DNA from: Tethya wilhelma
Taxonomy: Eukaryota; Porifera; Demospongiae; Tethyida; Tethyidae
Direction: 5' to 3'
Length of the DNA: 64,000 bases
Assembly (NCBI GenBank): GCA_964030475.1
Contig: CAXIPT010000002.1
Location: 20,326,902-20,390,901 of the forward strand
Positions within the stretch are counted from its first letter, which is position 1; each line of letters starts with the position of its first letter. The notes under the pieces were generated by a model. That model searched no databases and was not told where the DNA came from. It saw nothing but the letters and a program-made list of their open reading frames with translations. Positions 54,047 through 64,000 of this stretch are shown here, piece by piece. A program made the position numbers and the translations under genes.

Positions 54047-54818
54047 TTATAAAAATGTCATTGTAGGCCTGTTAGTGCTGACTTTTCTTCCTGAATATGC
54101 TACATTCTCTCCCATCTCAAATTTCTCAGTCTCAGTTATTTCCGCATACACAGTGTTTATAGTATCATACTCTGGTTCTGGTGGATCAGGTTTCTCAATG
54201 ATATTCACTTTAGATTTCATTTTGAAATACGTAACAGCCACTCCAATCACCAGACCAAGAGAGAATGTAACCAAGGCTGGGACGACTGCGATTGCTACAA
54301 TACCACCTGTGGAGATGGTGTCCTCTTTAGTAGTTGTGGTAGCTTCTATGGCTTAACAGTTGGGTTGGCCAATATGTAACAGTGCATGCATGTGTAATAA
54401 TTATTATTGTAGAAGTTAAATTGAAAAACTAGCTGGCACTTAACAGATACAGTGCATAATTATAACAGGAATCAGATGAGTATATAGCCCCTGCCTTAGC
54501 TTTTTTTTTTTTACAAAACAGTACAGCGGAGGGGTTCCTGGGAACAAGGCTAACAACACACGCACATGCACATTAACAGTGGTGGTGTGGACATCGATCA
54601 ACAACCGACCTGGACCATGTGGCTGATATATTATACATGATACTTGCCAGGTTAACTCATTCAGAGCTGAGTCACACTGGTGGTGGGCACTCACAATTAT
54701 CTATGGTGGGAACACACACACACATTATAGTTGCATGACCCTTAAGTGGGGGCACTCAATGCATGGTTTAGTGCCGCACACTTAAGGGGCATGCAACTAG
54801 TTTGTTTGCCATTGACCN

Positions 54819-54856
<38 letters not shown>

Positions 54857-55419
54857 TGTTTCATTAATATGCCTGAGGCTTAACCTTGTTCTCAGGCACA
54901 ATGCTTTCACTGGCATGCGCAGTGCCAGACTCTGGTCCAAAATATACAAACTAAAATTATTGGCTGACATTACATGAGCCTCATTCTCTTGTGAAATCAA
55001 ATGTATTACTTACATAAAGGATAGCCTCTCTCTTTTGATGGAACACAAAGTCCGTGTTCAATGTAATAGTAGGAGAAGAACCATCATCAGCCTCAGGAAC
55101 TGTAGAGTCAGCAGCACCAAGTCCAAATGGAAGAAAGCTTGCAGGTAAATCTACATGATTATGATATTATCATCTCACAGTAATCAATGAAAAGATTGGC
55201 TAGGAACATGAGAACATGAGATTTTAGCTGGGAGAGCACCATAACTTTTGCTCTATAGCTAGTTCATGCATGACTGCACAAACCTTACAATAATTTACCA
55301 GCATCATTATCTGATTCAGTAGTTTGTCCAACTGTGCCTGGCGTCACCATGGTCCCTGCTAGTAAACACACTACAGTAGTGAACCAAGTAGAGCTAGTTC
55401 GCTTTAGAGGCATCATCAT
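54047..55419 (-). CDS. Small type-I membrane protein with paired tyrosine motifs (model incomplete)
   Basis: First exon 55419-55299 starts MMMPLKRTSSTWFTTVVCLL AGTMV, a signal peptide. Second exon 55150-55014 (DLPASFLPFGLGAADSTVPE...) has matching phase. The last exon, 54351-54047, encodes a Thr-rich stub, a TM segment (VAIAVVPALVTFSLGLVIGV AV) and a tail containing YDTI and YAEI three residues apart, plus VAYSGR. The phase between exon 2 and the last exon does not match directly, so at least one further exon lies in 54352-55013 or a splice site is misread; a candidate frame at about 54895-54960 reads FVYFGPESGTAH. No ectodomain fold recognised. It belongs with the other Tyr-tailed receptors of the window. 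Confidence 0.5.
54731..54799. repeat. Hairpin, TTAAGTGNGGGCACT type
   Basis: GTTGCATGACCCTTAAGTG at the left pairs with CACTTAAGGGGCATGCAAC at the right with one mismatch. The pairing continues in part as GGCACT/AGTGCC. It lies 19 bp before an N and a (GT)n tract (54818-54854). Confidence 0.8.
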
Positions 55420-55855
55420 CTTGCATGCATCCGTAAAATCACTCGATCTGACTGTCTGTGGTTGATAATGATATGCTTACTTTGCACTGATAATAATCCC
55501 CAAACCATTAACCTTCCAACCCCAATAACAGTTTTGGGTGTAGCAAAAGACAATCTAAACAATCATGTAAGTTACATTTGAGTCCTGCTTTGTTGATGCA
55601 TTTTTATTCAATGAACAATAAACAACAATAGTATTGCAGCTGAAAATGGATTTAGGCAGAATGACTACTATTTGCCTACGACTAAAATATTAATCTATCT
55701 TATTAATTCAGTAATGACAGAATCTGAATGCACTTATAAATGAAGGAAATGTTTCCTAGCAAAAAAGCTAATATTTTGTAGATAATAATTATAATTATAA
55801 TGTAAAATAATTAACCCTTTAATTGGTGCTGGAACAGCCGAAGGTTATATTTCTA

Positions 55856-55892
<37 letters not shown>

Positions 55893-55894
<2 letters not shown>

Positions 55895-57356
55895 ATGTAA
55901 CTATATTGGCTGTTATGATGACTGTAATTGCGAGAATACTGCCTGAGAAGAGAGAGGAGCTTGCAGACGTAGACCCAGGAGGAGATGTAGTATCAGATTC
56001 TGCAATACAATAATTATGCAATCAATTTATTTGAGGTAAATGGTAATAATTCTGGCTTGGGTCTGTTAACAGCTAGATAGTGTGTGCAGTGTCTCACATG
56101 GCTCAATGTAGCCAAGCAAACCAGAGGAGATATGACGGTCAGGTTGAATGCTGAGCTGGCACTAATCAAGCAGTGGTTAGTGCACATGTGCACATTGATT
56201 AGTATGATGTAATGCTATGCAGTGGTGCCAAGACTGATGCCAGCTTCATGTATATAGCTAGCTCAGTTCTAGACTCATTTTCTGGCAGTTTTCTCTGCAT
56301 TATGGGGCCACAGACTAGTACACCGGCATGCATGTAAGGATCTAGGAATGTGCATTTTATTAACATTAATTACATCCTAGTAATTAATGTCCATTAAAAT
56401 GTCCATTAATAGCAGTCAACCTGACTGTCGTACCTCCTCTGCTAGTAAACCAGGCCATAATATTCCCACGTTGTAATAAGCAGAGCAGGGAAGCCTTGGT
56501 TTTGCTTGCTCAATGCATAATTATGACCGAAAATAAGCCACATGCATCCTGCATCCAAGTCTTTTGTGTTTATAATATCGTATTAGTAGTTGTATACAAG
56601 TACGAATGTAGTGACATAAACACGATGTAAACATTGAATGTACAATGTCTTTCAATAATAGAACTCTAGTCACATGTGACTGCCACGATTTCCATGCCTA
56701 CAAACATACTTTTCTAGCCACAAAAATAGTCTTATAACACAAAGCCACACCTACCTTGTGATTGAATCTGGAAATCCATCTCATCTCTCCCGGCCTCATT
56801 GGTCCCCCGGCAGGTGTAGCGACCATCATCCTCTGCCGTTGCATTACTCACATCTATTCTGGCAAAAACCGGTTGACCTTGGAGAGTCACAGAGACATCT
56901 ATCTTCCCCTCGACCCTCTGTAACACCTGGTCATCTTTGAACCACTCCACTGTTACTTCAGGCCGTCCACTAATGTAGCACTCTAGAAAGAAATCTTCTC
57001 CAAGGAGAGGATTCTCTGTTAGAGAGGAATTCACAACCACTGGAAAAGCTGCAATGAGAAAGACAGTTTGACGCATAAAGCTTTGATCATTGCACAGGAA
57101 AGAGATAACTCATTGACAGCACCTGAGCTGGTCTTACTTACTGCAGAATGGAAAGACTCCTTCAGACATAATGTCTGTGCCTTGTGGGTTAGTACGACAG
57201 GAGAAACCACCATCATCATCTGCCTCAATCACACCATTAATTTGCAGCTGTGCACAGGAAGGACAGATGGACTCGTGAGCTACAGTTATTAGTATACAAT
57301 TGACTGCAGCTTACTTCATCAAAGAATGGCATGGAGTATCTTTCAAAAGGGGGATA
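55893..57356 (-). CDS. Ig-domain cell-surface protein, probably GPI-anchored (5' end missing)
   Basis: Exons 57356-57315, 57247-57142, 57039-56755, 55999-55893; phases agree. The first two give the end of an Ig-like domain (EADDDGGFSCRTNPQG). The third is a full I-set-type Ig domain: NPLLGEDFFLECYISGRPEV, VEWFKDDQVLQ, then AEDDGRYTCRGTNEAGRDE, with both Cys, the core Trp and the D-x-G-x-Y-x-C motif. The last exon is Ser/Thr-rich and ends SGSILAITVIITANIVT-stop, a short hydrophobic terminus with no cytoplasmic tail, as in a GPI-attachment signal. No signal-peptide exon was found upstream; the stretch 57357-57480 shows none. Adhesion or receptor role is inferred. Confidence 0.65.
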
Positions 57357-57492
57357 CTGAGTCCCGCAAAAAAAATTGCAACATTTATTATGCTACAATC
57401 AAAACTTGTTAGTCCATTACATTAGTTCCTGTGAGTCCTGTCTTAGCTACTCTTCTCCACTAAAATTGGAGAAGAATCAATACCAATTATTT

Positions 57493-57790
57493 TCATGCAC
57501 TCCCAGACGATTTTATTATTGATGCAGATTGAAGGGGCAATTTCAGAAGTTGTTGCTGGAACTCAGTCCCAAATGTAAGTGCTAGTTCTTGGTTCCTTCC
57601 ACCTCTTCCGCTGCCTTTCACTGTCACTGTTGGCTCACCAGAGTTGATTGGACAATAGAACGATTTGGGGGGCATTCATTGCAAGATATGGTTGTCACGA
57701 GAGCTGAAAAATCTTCTTTTAACTCAGGAAACTCTTTGGAGAGTTCTTGGAATTGATCTTGTTCAATAAAAGTCTTCTCTTTCTTGTGAA
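57493..57790 (-). pseudogene. Glycerate kinase (GLYCTK, MOFRL-domain) fragment, frameshifted
   Basis: One frame reads QDQFQELSKEFPELKEDFSA LVTTIS, similar to the GLYCTK segment LHELAAELQIPDLQLEEALE. The other frame continues with CPINSGEPTVTVKGSGRGGR NQELAL, the highly conserved MOFRL signature (GGEPTVQLQGSGRGGRNQEL). The two parts are out of frame and no other GLYCTK exon is nearby. It is therefore a broken, isolated fragment beside a large hairpin. Confidence 0.65.
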
Positions 57791-57809
57791 TGATCTGAGT
57801 GTTTCATTG

Positions 57810-57905
57810 TAGTCTATCGAGCTAGACCCTCCTCCTTCGTCACGTTGCACGCGCCGAGAGAGAGGTGCAACGTGACGAAGGAGGAGGGTCTAGCTCGATA
57901 GACTA
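57810..57905. repeat. Perfect 41-bp-arm hairpin
   Basis: 57810-57850 is the exact reverse complement of 57865-57905, with a 14-nt loop (57851-57864). Arms begin TAGTCTATCGAGCTAGACCC. No ORF. It could be a recent foldback transposon or MITE insertion. Confidence 0.92.
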
Positions 57906-58117
57906 GTTCCATTGTTGAAGAATAGAAAACGCAAGCTGTGAGGTACCTTTGCAGGAAATGCAGCTTCTGCTAGTCTTCCTCCTTTAGTACAAGAGATAGA
58001 CTTTCTGAATGCATTCCGTTTGTTAATATATAGTTGCTCCACACCTAGCCACTGAAACTATCAATAGCCTGTATCATTGGTAGATTATTATGGTATTATT
58101 GAGAATTAAATTACACA

Positions 58118-58176
<59 letters not shown>

Positions 58177-58219
58177 NNNNNNNNNNNNNNNNNNNNNNNN
58201 NNNNNNNNNNNNNNNNNNN
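58118..58219. other. (GT)n tract followed by a 43-base N run
   Basis: (GT)n from about 58120 to 58176, then Ns at 58177-58219: an assembly gap. The gene on its right (58246 on) has lost its 5' part here. Confidence 0.95.
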
Positions 58220-58245
58220 CTCTAGTTATAGCATTTGTCTTGCAG

Positions 58246-58524
58246 GGTCCGTTCTTCCTCGTAGATGTAAGAAGACTACTACAGTGTCACGAGGTGTGTT
58301 TCTTCTGTGTGTGTATGTGTGTGCTCTAGTGATAGCATTTGTCTTGCAGAGTCTGATGGAGAGAGTGAGTCCATTCTTCCTTGTAGAAGTAAGAAGACTA
58401 CTACAGTGTCACGAGGTATGATTTTTTTTCTCTCCATGTCTGTTGGATTTTATAATAATAGTGGTTTTACCGTGTCTGTTTCAGAGAGTGGGACAAAAAA
58501 GACTGCTACAGTGTCACGAGGTAT

Positions 58525-58582
<58 letters not shown>

Positions 58583-58877
58583 TGTGTGTTGGCTGTGGTA
58601 ATAATATAGTGGAAAGAAGACTGCCACAGTGTCTCAAGGTGTATTAGTGTGTTATTTCTGTGTGTGTGTCCTCTGGTTAACACATACATGTATAACATAA
58701 CATTCTTTTTGCAGTGAGTGTGACAACTCTCCGAAAGAAAGCTGTCACTGTGACTCAACCTCATGTATCAAGGAAGAGACAGTCATCTAAGGTTTGTTAT
58801 TTACAAATGTGATATGTATACATCGATATATCTGCTTTCATGTTGATGTTGAATCTGTTTTTTAGATGGCTACCTAG
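58246..58877 (+). CDS. 3' end of a gene with near-repeated KKTxTVSR mini-exons
   Basis: Small exons 58246-58293, 58350-58415 and 58485-58520 each end ...KKT(T/A)TVSR plus one base. The last coding exons are 58715-58791 (VSVTTLRKKAVTVTQPHVSR KRQSSK) and 58866-58877 (MAT, stop). All join in phase 1. A further copy at 58610-58638 (GKKTATVSQ in another frame) is 29 nt long and would break the frame, so it looks like a decayed exon. Introns of the first two units also share GATAGCATTTGTCTTGCAG, so the unit duplicated with its intron end. Product unknown; basic, Ser/Thr-rich C-terminal tail. Confidence 0.55.
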
Positions 58878-60550
58878 ATGTTAAACTGTTACTGAACTGG
58901 TCATCATGAATATTATTATAGTACCATTGCATTCTTGTAAATTTATAATAGCATCATCAGTCATTGTGTTCGTTTGATAATTTTTATATATTATGTTTGA
59001 ACTTTTTGTTCAATTCATTGAGTCATTCATTCCATTCATTCATATATACAGACATTGAGACATTTATTGTATCATAGATAATGGTATACGTGTATAGGTG
59101 AAATTCTAAAAAGGACGCGCGCGTTCATTTAGCGTGGCCACGTGATCATGCACGTGAGAGAAATTGATCTAGCCTTGATCGATCACAAGGATCCCGCGAC
59201 GCCGGTCTTCGGACGGACACTTAGACTGTAAACACTGCTTGGGCCAACTTCAAATTGTAACTCTGACAGTTTTAGACTTCAATATAATGTCTATATGTCT
59301 CTACTGCTCTCAATTGTTCAAGAAATAGCATTCACAGGAATGTTTGTAGCTTGTAAATGCGACCGATTTATTGATTTCCAAATCGCGCTTAAACAACCCT
59401 TCGGCCTGTCGTAGTATGAAGAGCTTTCGGGCCCAGATTTTATATTTGCAAACTATAATGTCTTAGGTATGTGTACTATTAGTATTATAGCCCTAGCGCT
59501 AACACACCTGCGATTTATAGTTGCTGTCCGAAAGTTGCTGTTAACCGCACGAAACAAGAGTTGCGTCGGCCACACAATTAATAACGTAATAGCTTTGGAG
59601 TACTCAACTAGTTGGGGCTGGTCTTAGACTATCCTGTAATAAAATTTGATGCTGATTCACGTGAACCAAGTCCGAAGTCTGTGCGGCTTTTAGTTTTTGA
59701 GATACAAGTGTCCGAATTTGATGGTGGACGAACATCGGTGGCTTACTCTATAATTATTGCTTCCTGTATCGTGACAAGCAATAATCTGCATGGATAACAT
59801 AATTATCATTCACAGTTCACAGTATACAGTATAGAGTATGCATATTATAGCAGTTAAAGCAATTCACATATATAATGTCATGCATTGCAAGTAGCTAGGG
59901 TTGGGGGTAGGCCTGGGTAGAATATTCTAGAATGTAAACCTTTCCACAATTTGAATAATAGGCATTTGCAGACAGTATAGATCACAGCACACACAGTTTT
60001 ACTTGTTTAGAGCTACATTACTTGATAACAGACAAATAATTATAATGTTGAATGTTTGTTGCATAAAAATCAATGACAAAAATCATTAATTTCTTATCAT
60101 TTTTGTAATATTGCACAGTCAAATCGTATAGTTAAGTGGTTACACTAATGTTGACCAGCTTCATTTGTAGTCATGGTGATCACACATCCACCACATAAAA
60201 ATGAATGAAGTATAATAATTATATGTATGCACTATACTGGTTGGCAAGACATTATAATAATGTAATGTATCATGCTGATTATTAATTTTTGTGTATATAA
60301 AGCATGTAATAATATTATCGTGAGTGGTAAAGGCTTTAACAACTTCTTTTAGTATCCAAATGCCAAGACAAAATACAATAACAGAGTAAAAGGAGACCAT
60401 CTAGAACATCTAAAGTCACACCCATCCTGTACAATTAAGCATTCTATAGCACAAAGTGAAAAAGAGATATACCACATCACAAAAGCAAGTTGTAAAATCA
60501 TTCCAATATTCAATTATGATACTGTACAGACATTATAGTGGTTCCTAACT
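58878..60550. other. Intergenic stretch, no gene recognised
   Basis: Mostly AT-rich. A CACGTG-containing, GC-richer patch at 59110-59210 could be regulatory. An open frame at 59612-59797 has no supporting splice site or similarity. The 60150-60550 part is probably the 3'UTR of the minus-strand GPCR. Confidence 0.45.
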
Positions 60551-63500
60551 TCAACCATTTCCCTCTCCATCACTGCTCTCGTCAGAGAAAAAATCCACCT
60601 CAGCACTCTCAATGTGGTGCTCCCGTATCTTCTTTGTTGAAACTCGCTTTACACGAACTTTCAAAGCCTTTGTACTTCTCATGTTTTGTGATTTATCCTC
60701 AGAGTTATTGACATCTAAGTTTGTCTCAGTGATGGGTGCTGTTTCCTCACACTCTGGTGTTTCTTCGACGGAAGAGTTGTGTCCATTGGTGAGAGGAGTT
60801 TCGGTACTTCTCTCTTCAGAGCTGTAGTTGGTCATCACCAGTGACTCAGAGTTGTGGTCTGTTTTGGAGAGAGCCTGTTTTCCTATCCCTGTGCTATCTG
60901 TACCTCTTGACATAGTTTTGGAGTTATTCTTTGGTTGTTTGTACTGCAATGGATGAAGGAACTGAGATTTGTACCTGCCACACGAGAGAAGCTCTTTCCA
61001 CAATTCCCGAGCCTCCTTATTAAAGACACAGAAGAAGAGGAAGATAAAGAATCCTTGGAGAGATGTGAAGACTGTGAAAAGGATTTGGGCAGGTATTCTG
61101 ATTTCTTGAACAGTGATGGTGAGAGCAGCAAACAACCAGGAGAGACCAAAGAGGAACATGACACCAGTGACACTGATCATGAGACGAACAACAGTTGCTG
61201 GTTTCATTCGTTCTTGTTGTCGGCTCAACTGTCCTCTAGTGTGTTTGATGAGAACATAAATGACAATGATAAAGATGATGAGGTTGAAGATGATGACAAT
61301 GAAAATCAAAGCAAGAAATGCTCCAAAGAATGCACCAGGATGGCTGAGGAAACAGCTATAAAGATAGAGGAAGAATAAAAAATATTCATAATTAATTTTA
61401 CCACGATATTCACAGACTTACAATTGTTCCCTATCGACAATAATGTCCTTGTCAGGATTATTTCCAGTGGCTAAATCAACAGTGAGAGGAATCACTACCA
61501 GAAGGATGGGGACCACTGGAGGAAGGGAAGAGATGAGAAAGCCCAAACATGCATACATGTAGTACAATAATTTTTAAGTTTGTCAGTGATGCTGGTACAT
61601 ACACCGTGCACTGTAAAGATGTTAAGATATTATACTTACACCAACAGACAATGGAGAGGATGATAATGTACTTTGAAGTAATTTGTACGAACACAAGGAC
61701 CAGTTTCTGGAACATGAGTAGAGCCTCTGCTCCCATCCACATCACAGCCACCAGAGTGAAGTAGTGGATGAGAACAGACACAGTCACACAGCCACCATAC
61801 TGCTCTGTTCGCTCAATTCCCACTATAAACACCAGTAGCACACAGAACAAGGCAATGGAGAGCTGGATGTGATACTTTGTGATGTCTTTTTGACGTAATT
61901 TCCTTTAAACGAAAATCAAAACAAAAACAGCTATGATACTATAAGCTACAGTTTTATTTCCACAACTATAGTTAGTACCAAGAACTGAATTCACCACTCT
62001 TGCTGATATACTTACTTAAAGATCAAGATTGTAATCACGGTTAGCAAGAGAGACACCAGTGATATGGTGACTCCAATGACAGAAATGTAGTTAAGGGCCC
62101 TCCTTACTCCATCATCTAATGGTTCACAGTCTTCAAATCTTGAGCAAATATCCTAAAAGTGTATTGTGAATAAATCACACTGAAAAGTTTTCATCTTAGA
62201 CTCAGCTTCTTAATACTCACTCCAATGATTGCAAAGTTAGTGAGATGGGTGCAATTGCAAGTGACAACACCATTGTCTCCTACAGCAGTCACACATCCAT
62301 CAGGTGTCCACTCATCAAGAGTGAAATCCCAAGAAACACATGTCTCTGTTCCAGGTCTTATCTGAGACTCAGACTGCAAGAGTAAGGAGCATTGTATGAT
62401 TATTTTAATAAGTATTAGTTTGGGAATATCCAAGTTTTAATGACTTACTTTATTTATGGTGAGTCGTAACACAATAGAGACTGGTTCAACAAGATTGTCA
62501 ATGTCAAAAAATGGACCAACAGTAGAAGCAAGTACCCGAGATACTACAGCTCTATTTTCACTCTCTTCATCATCCAGAGGGGGAGGAAACAAGGTAGTAA
62601 TATCATATACAGCAAAATAGATGCTAACACTTCCATCAGGAGATTGAGAGTTGTCTGAGTCAATCCCTTGAAAGAGTGATGCTGGCAATCTTATAGCAGC
62701 CAGTTCCTCTGGAGCTAATTCTCCTGGCATCACCTCATTATCACCACCAAGGGCAATTGTAACAAGTTCATTTCCTGAAGATAAAGTTAACATTTAATTT
62801 AATCATGCATGATGCTTCTATAATTGCTGCAATGCTGAATGAGTCATACCAGGAGATTCACTGAAAGAAAATCCTCTACCAGTCATTTGAAGAGTCACCA
62901 ATGAAGGCTAGCACAGAAATAAATGGCAAGTATAATCTTTGTGGAAACATTCCATTTGTTTGCTTACCCTTTCAGCAATTATCACTAAATCTTCAATAAG
63001 AATTGTATCATTTTCACCAAACTCAACTTGTTGAGCATATCGGACAGCAACAACTTCAAGTGATTCTACAATGCTGTTATGTATATGACAATTAGGAATA
63101 TTATAATGTGAAACTCCAGCAAAAAAATATCTATTTCTACAGTAACTGTACAAAAAAGTTCAATGTATGATAAGAATTGACTCACATTGAACTGCTTTCC
63201 TCCATCAAAACAGTAGCATTCCATTGCAGCAGAGAACTGGTTGATTCTGCCAGATTTAGTACCACCTATTAATGCAATCAGCAATAATTCCCTATGAAGT
63301 CAATAGACTAATAAATCAGTAAAGAAATCAACTTACAGCTTGAGGAACTTGAAGAGCTGATCCCTCCACAAACTTTGCAACCATCTCAAAAACTTGGGCC
63401 ACCATTCTCAAGTTTGTCTGACCTTGATCAGCAACATTACCCTCAGAGACATTCAAGATCATCGACAATTCCAAAGTCAGACCCACATATGTTGTGTTGT

Positions 63501-63849
63501 CAACCTGAATACATATAGTGTAGACACATGCATGGTCAATTGCTGCAATAGCTGCATGCATGTATGTATGTATAGCATGGTAGCTTAGGGAGAATATATT
63601 CCCAGCAATATGCATGCATACTCACTGTTTGATTTAGCAGCATCTCCAACTCATCATCGAGTGTTCCACACACATCATCGTCAAAGTCTCCCCACTCTCC
63701 ATTAGGAGAACAAGTCCTATTGATGAACCCCTCGCTGGCAATACATGGTATAGTGATAGTCAGTCCAGCTGGGGTCTCTGGCCAATCATACACAGCAGCC
63801 TCTCCAGGAAGAGCAAAATTATCAGCATCACAAACAACAGTGGGTAGTG
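60551..63849 (-). CDS. Adhesion-type GPCR (HormR, GAIN/GPS, 7TM), N-terminus outside window
   Basis: Exons: 63849-63626, 63504-63337, 63265-63186, 63073-62968, 62907-62850, 62774-62449, 62373-62221, 62152-62016, 61902-61640, 61515-61422, 61343-60551; phases agree throughout. In order: hormone-receptor-like module (YDWPETPAGLTITIPC...INRTCSPNGEWGDFDDDVC), GAIN domain, and GPS motif with CVSWDF...GCVTAVGDNGVVTCNCTHLTNFA. TM1 is ISVIGVTISLVSLLLTVITI; TM2-7 follow. The last exon holds TM5-7 and a ~150-residue tail with acidic/Ser stretches and a basic KVRVKRVSTKKIREHH. The CNCTHLTNF cleavage site (HLT) is intact, so autoproteolysis is predicted. Ligand unknown. Earlier extracellular exons are beyond 64000. 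Confidence 0.9.
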
Positions 63850-64000
63850 CTGTAAAAAGTAGGTGAAATTCTAAATTTTGTATTTATTTTACTAAGTTGC
63901 TCTGAGATCTGAGCTAGTGTGAAATCGATTTTTGGGGACTAATTCTGGAACTACATATTTGGATATAATTATTGTACAACCATTGTACACACACAATTCT

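Noticed and set aside
59612..59797. 61-codon frame in the 58.9-60.5 kb spacer
   Set aside because: No conservation clue, no splice context; not reported as a gene.
1..64000. tRNA or rRNA genes
   Set aside because: Looked for T-loop GGTTCGAATC-type and clover-leaf signals while reading; none convincing.

Overview
The window is animal nuclear DNA. Its genes are split by many short GT-AG introns, and the set is metazoan: PTP4A, REV3L, CCDC73, PYCR, RAD21, TCP1/CCT1, CCHCR1, TMEM94, POLR3G, ARL6IP4, an adhesion GPCR, a CARD-Death adaptor and several single-pass receptors. High gene density, very short introns, abundant (GT)n/(CT)n tracts and a TRIM protein with a retroelement-type tail suggest an early-branching animal, most likely a demosponge. 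That placement is inference. Exon coordinates were read by eye from splice consensus, reading-frame phase and remembered family sequences; no alignment was run. Several single N bases and one run of N mark assembly joins.

Layout. 1-534: last two exons of a PTP4A phosphatase. 1679-10134: REV3L (DNA polymerase zeta catalytic subunit), visibly mis-assembled. Its 5' exons lie on the minus strand (1679-3380), and part of its giant exon is present twice, head to head. The plus-strand part stops after polymerase motif A, shortly before an N. 10495-12557 (-): TRIM-like RING/B-box protein ending in a LINE-ORF1-type domain. 13027-16911 (+): CCDC73-like coiled coil. 17070-19106 (+) and 19379-20989 (-): two tail-to-tail pyrroline-5-carboxylate reductases. 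21290-24407 and 24950-28174 (+): tandem RAD21 cohesin paralogues, the first with an exact 742-bp internal tandem duplication. 28489-31882 (-): TCP1, with two C/D-box snoRNA candidates in its introns.

32144-37764 (+): large single-pass protein with a tyrosine-motif-rich tail. 38049-38936 (+): CARD-Death protein. 39150-46227 (-): CCHCR1, with a type-I receptor gene (42936-44439, +) nested in one intron. 46471-50358 (+): TMEM94, coding part in one exon. 50531-51205 (-): small Cys-rich protein. 51540-52277 (+): POLR3G. 52424-53510 (+): ARL6IP4. 54047-57356 (-): two small cell-surface proteins, one transmembrane and one probably GPI-anchored with Ig-like sequence. 57493-57790 (-): broken glycerate-kinase fragment. 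58246-58877 (+): 3' end of a gene built from near-repeated mini-exons, cut by an N run. 60551-63849 (-): adhesion GPCR whose N-terminus lies beyond the window.

Most genes are housekeeping: translesion replication, cohesin, proline synthesis, protein folding, Pol III, centriole. They sit in head-to-head pairs 240-470 bp apart (PYCR/RAD21, TCP1/receptor, CCHCR1/TMEM94, TRIM/CCDC73). Interleaved is a surface-receptor and death-fold set that could feed SH2 and death-domain signalling. Introns and spacers hold MITE-like inverted-repeat elements, perfect hairpins and microsatellites, several of which themselves supply splice sites.
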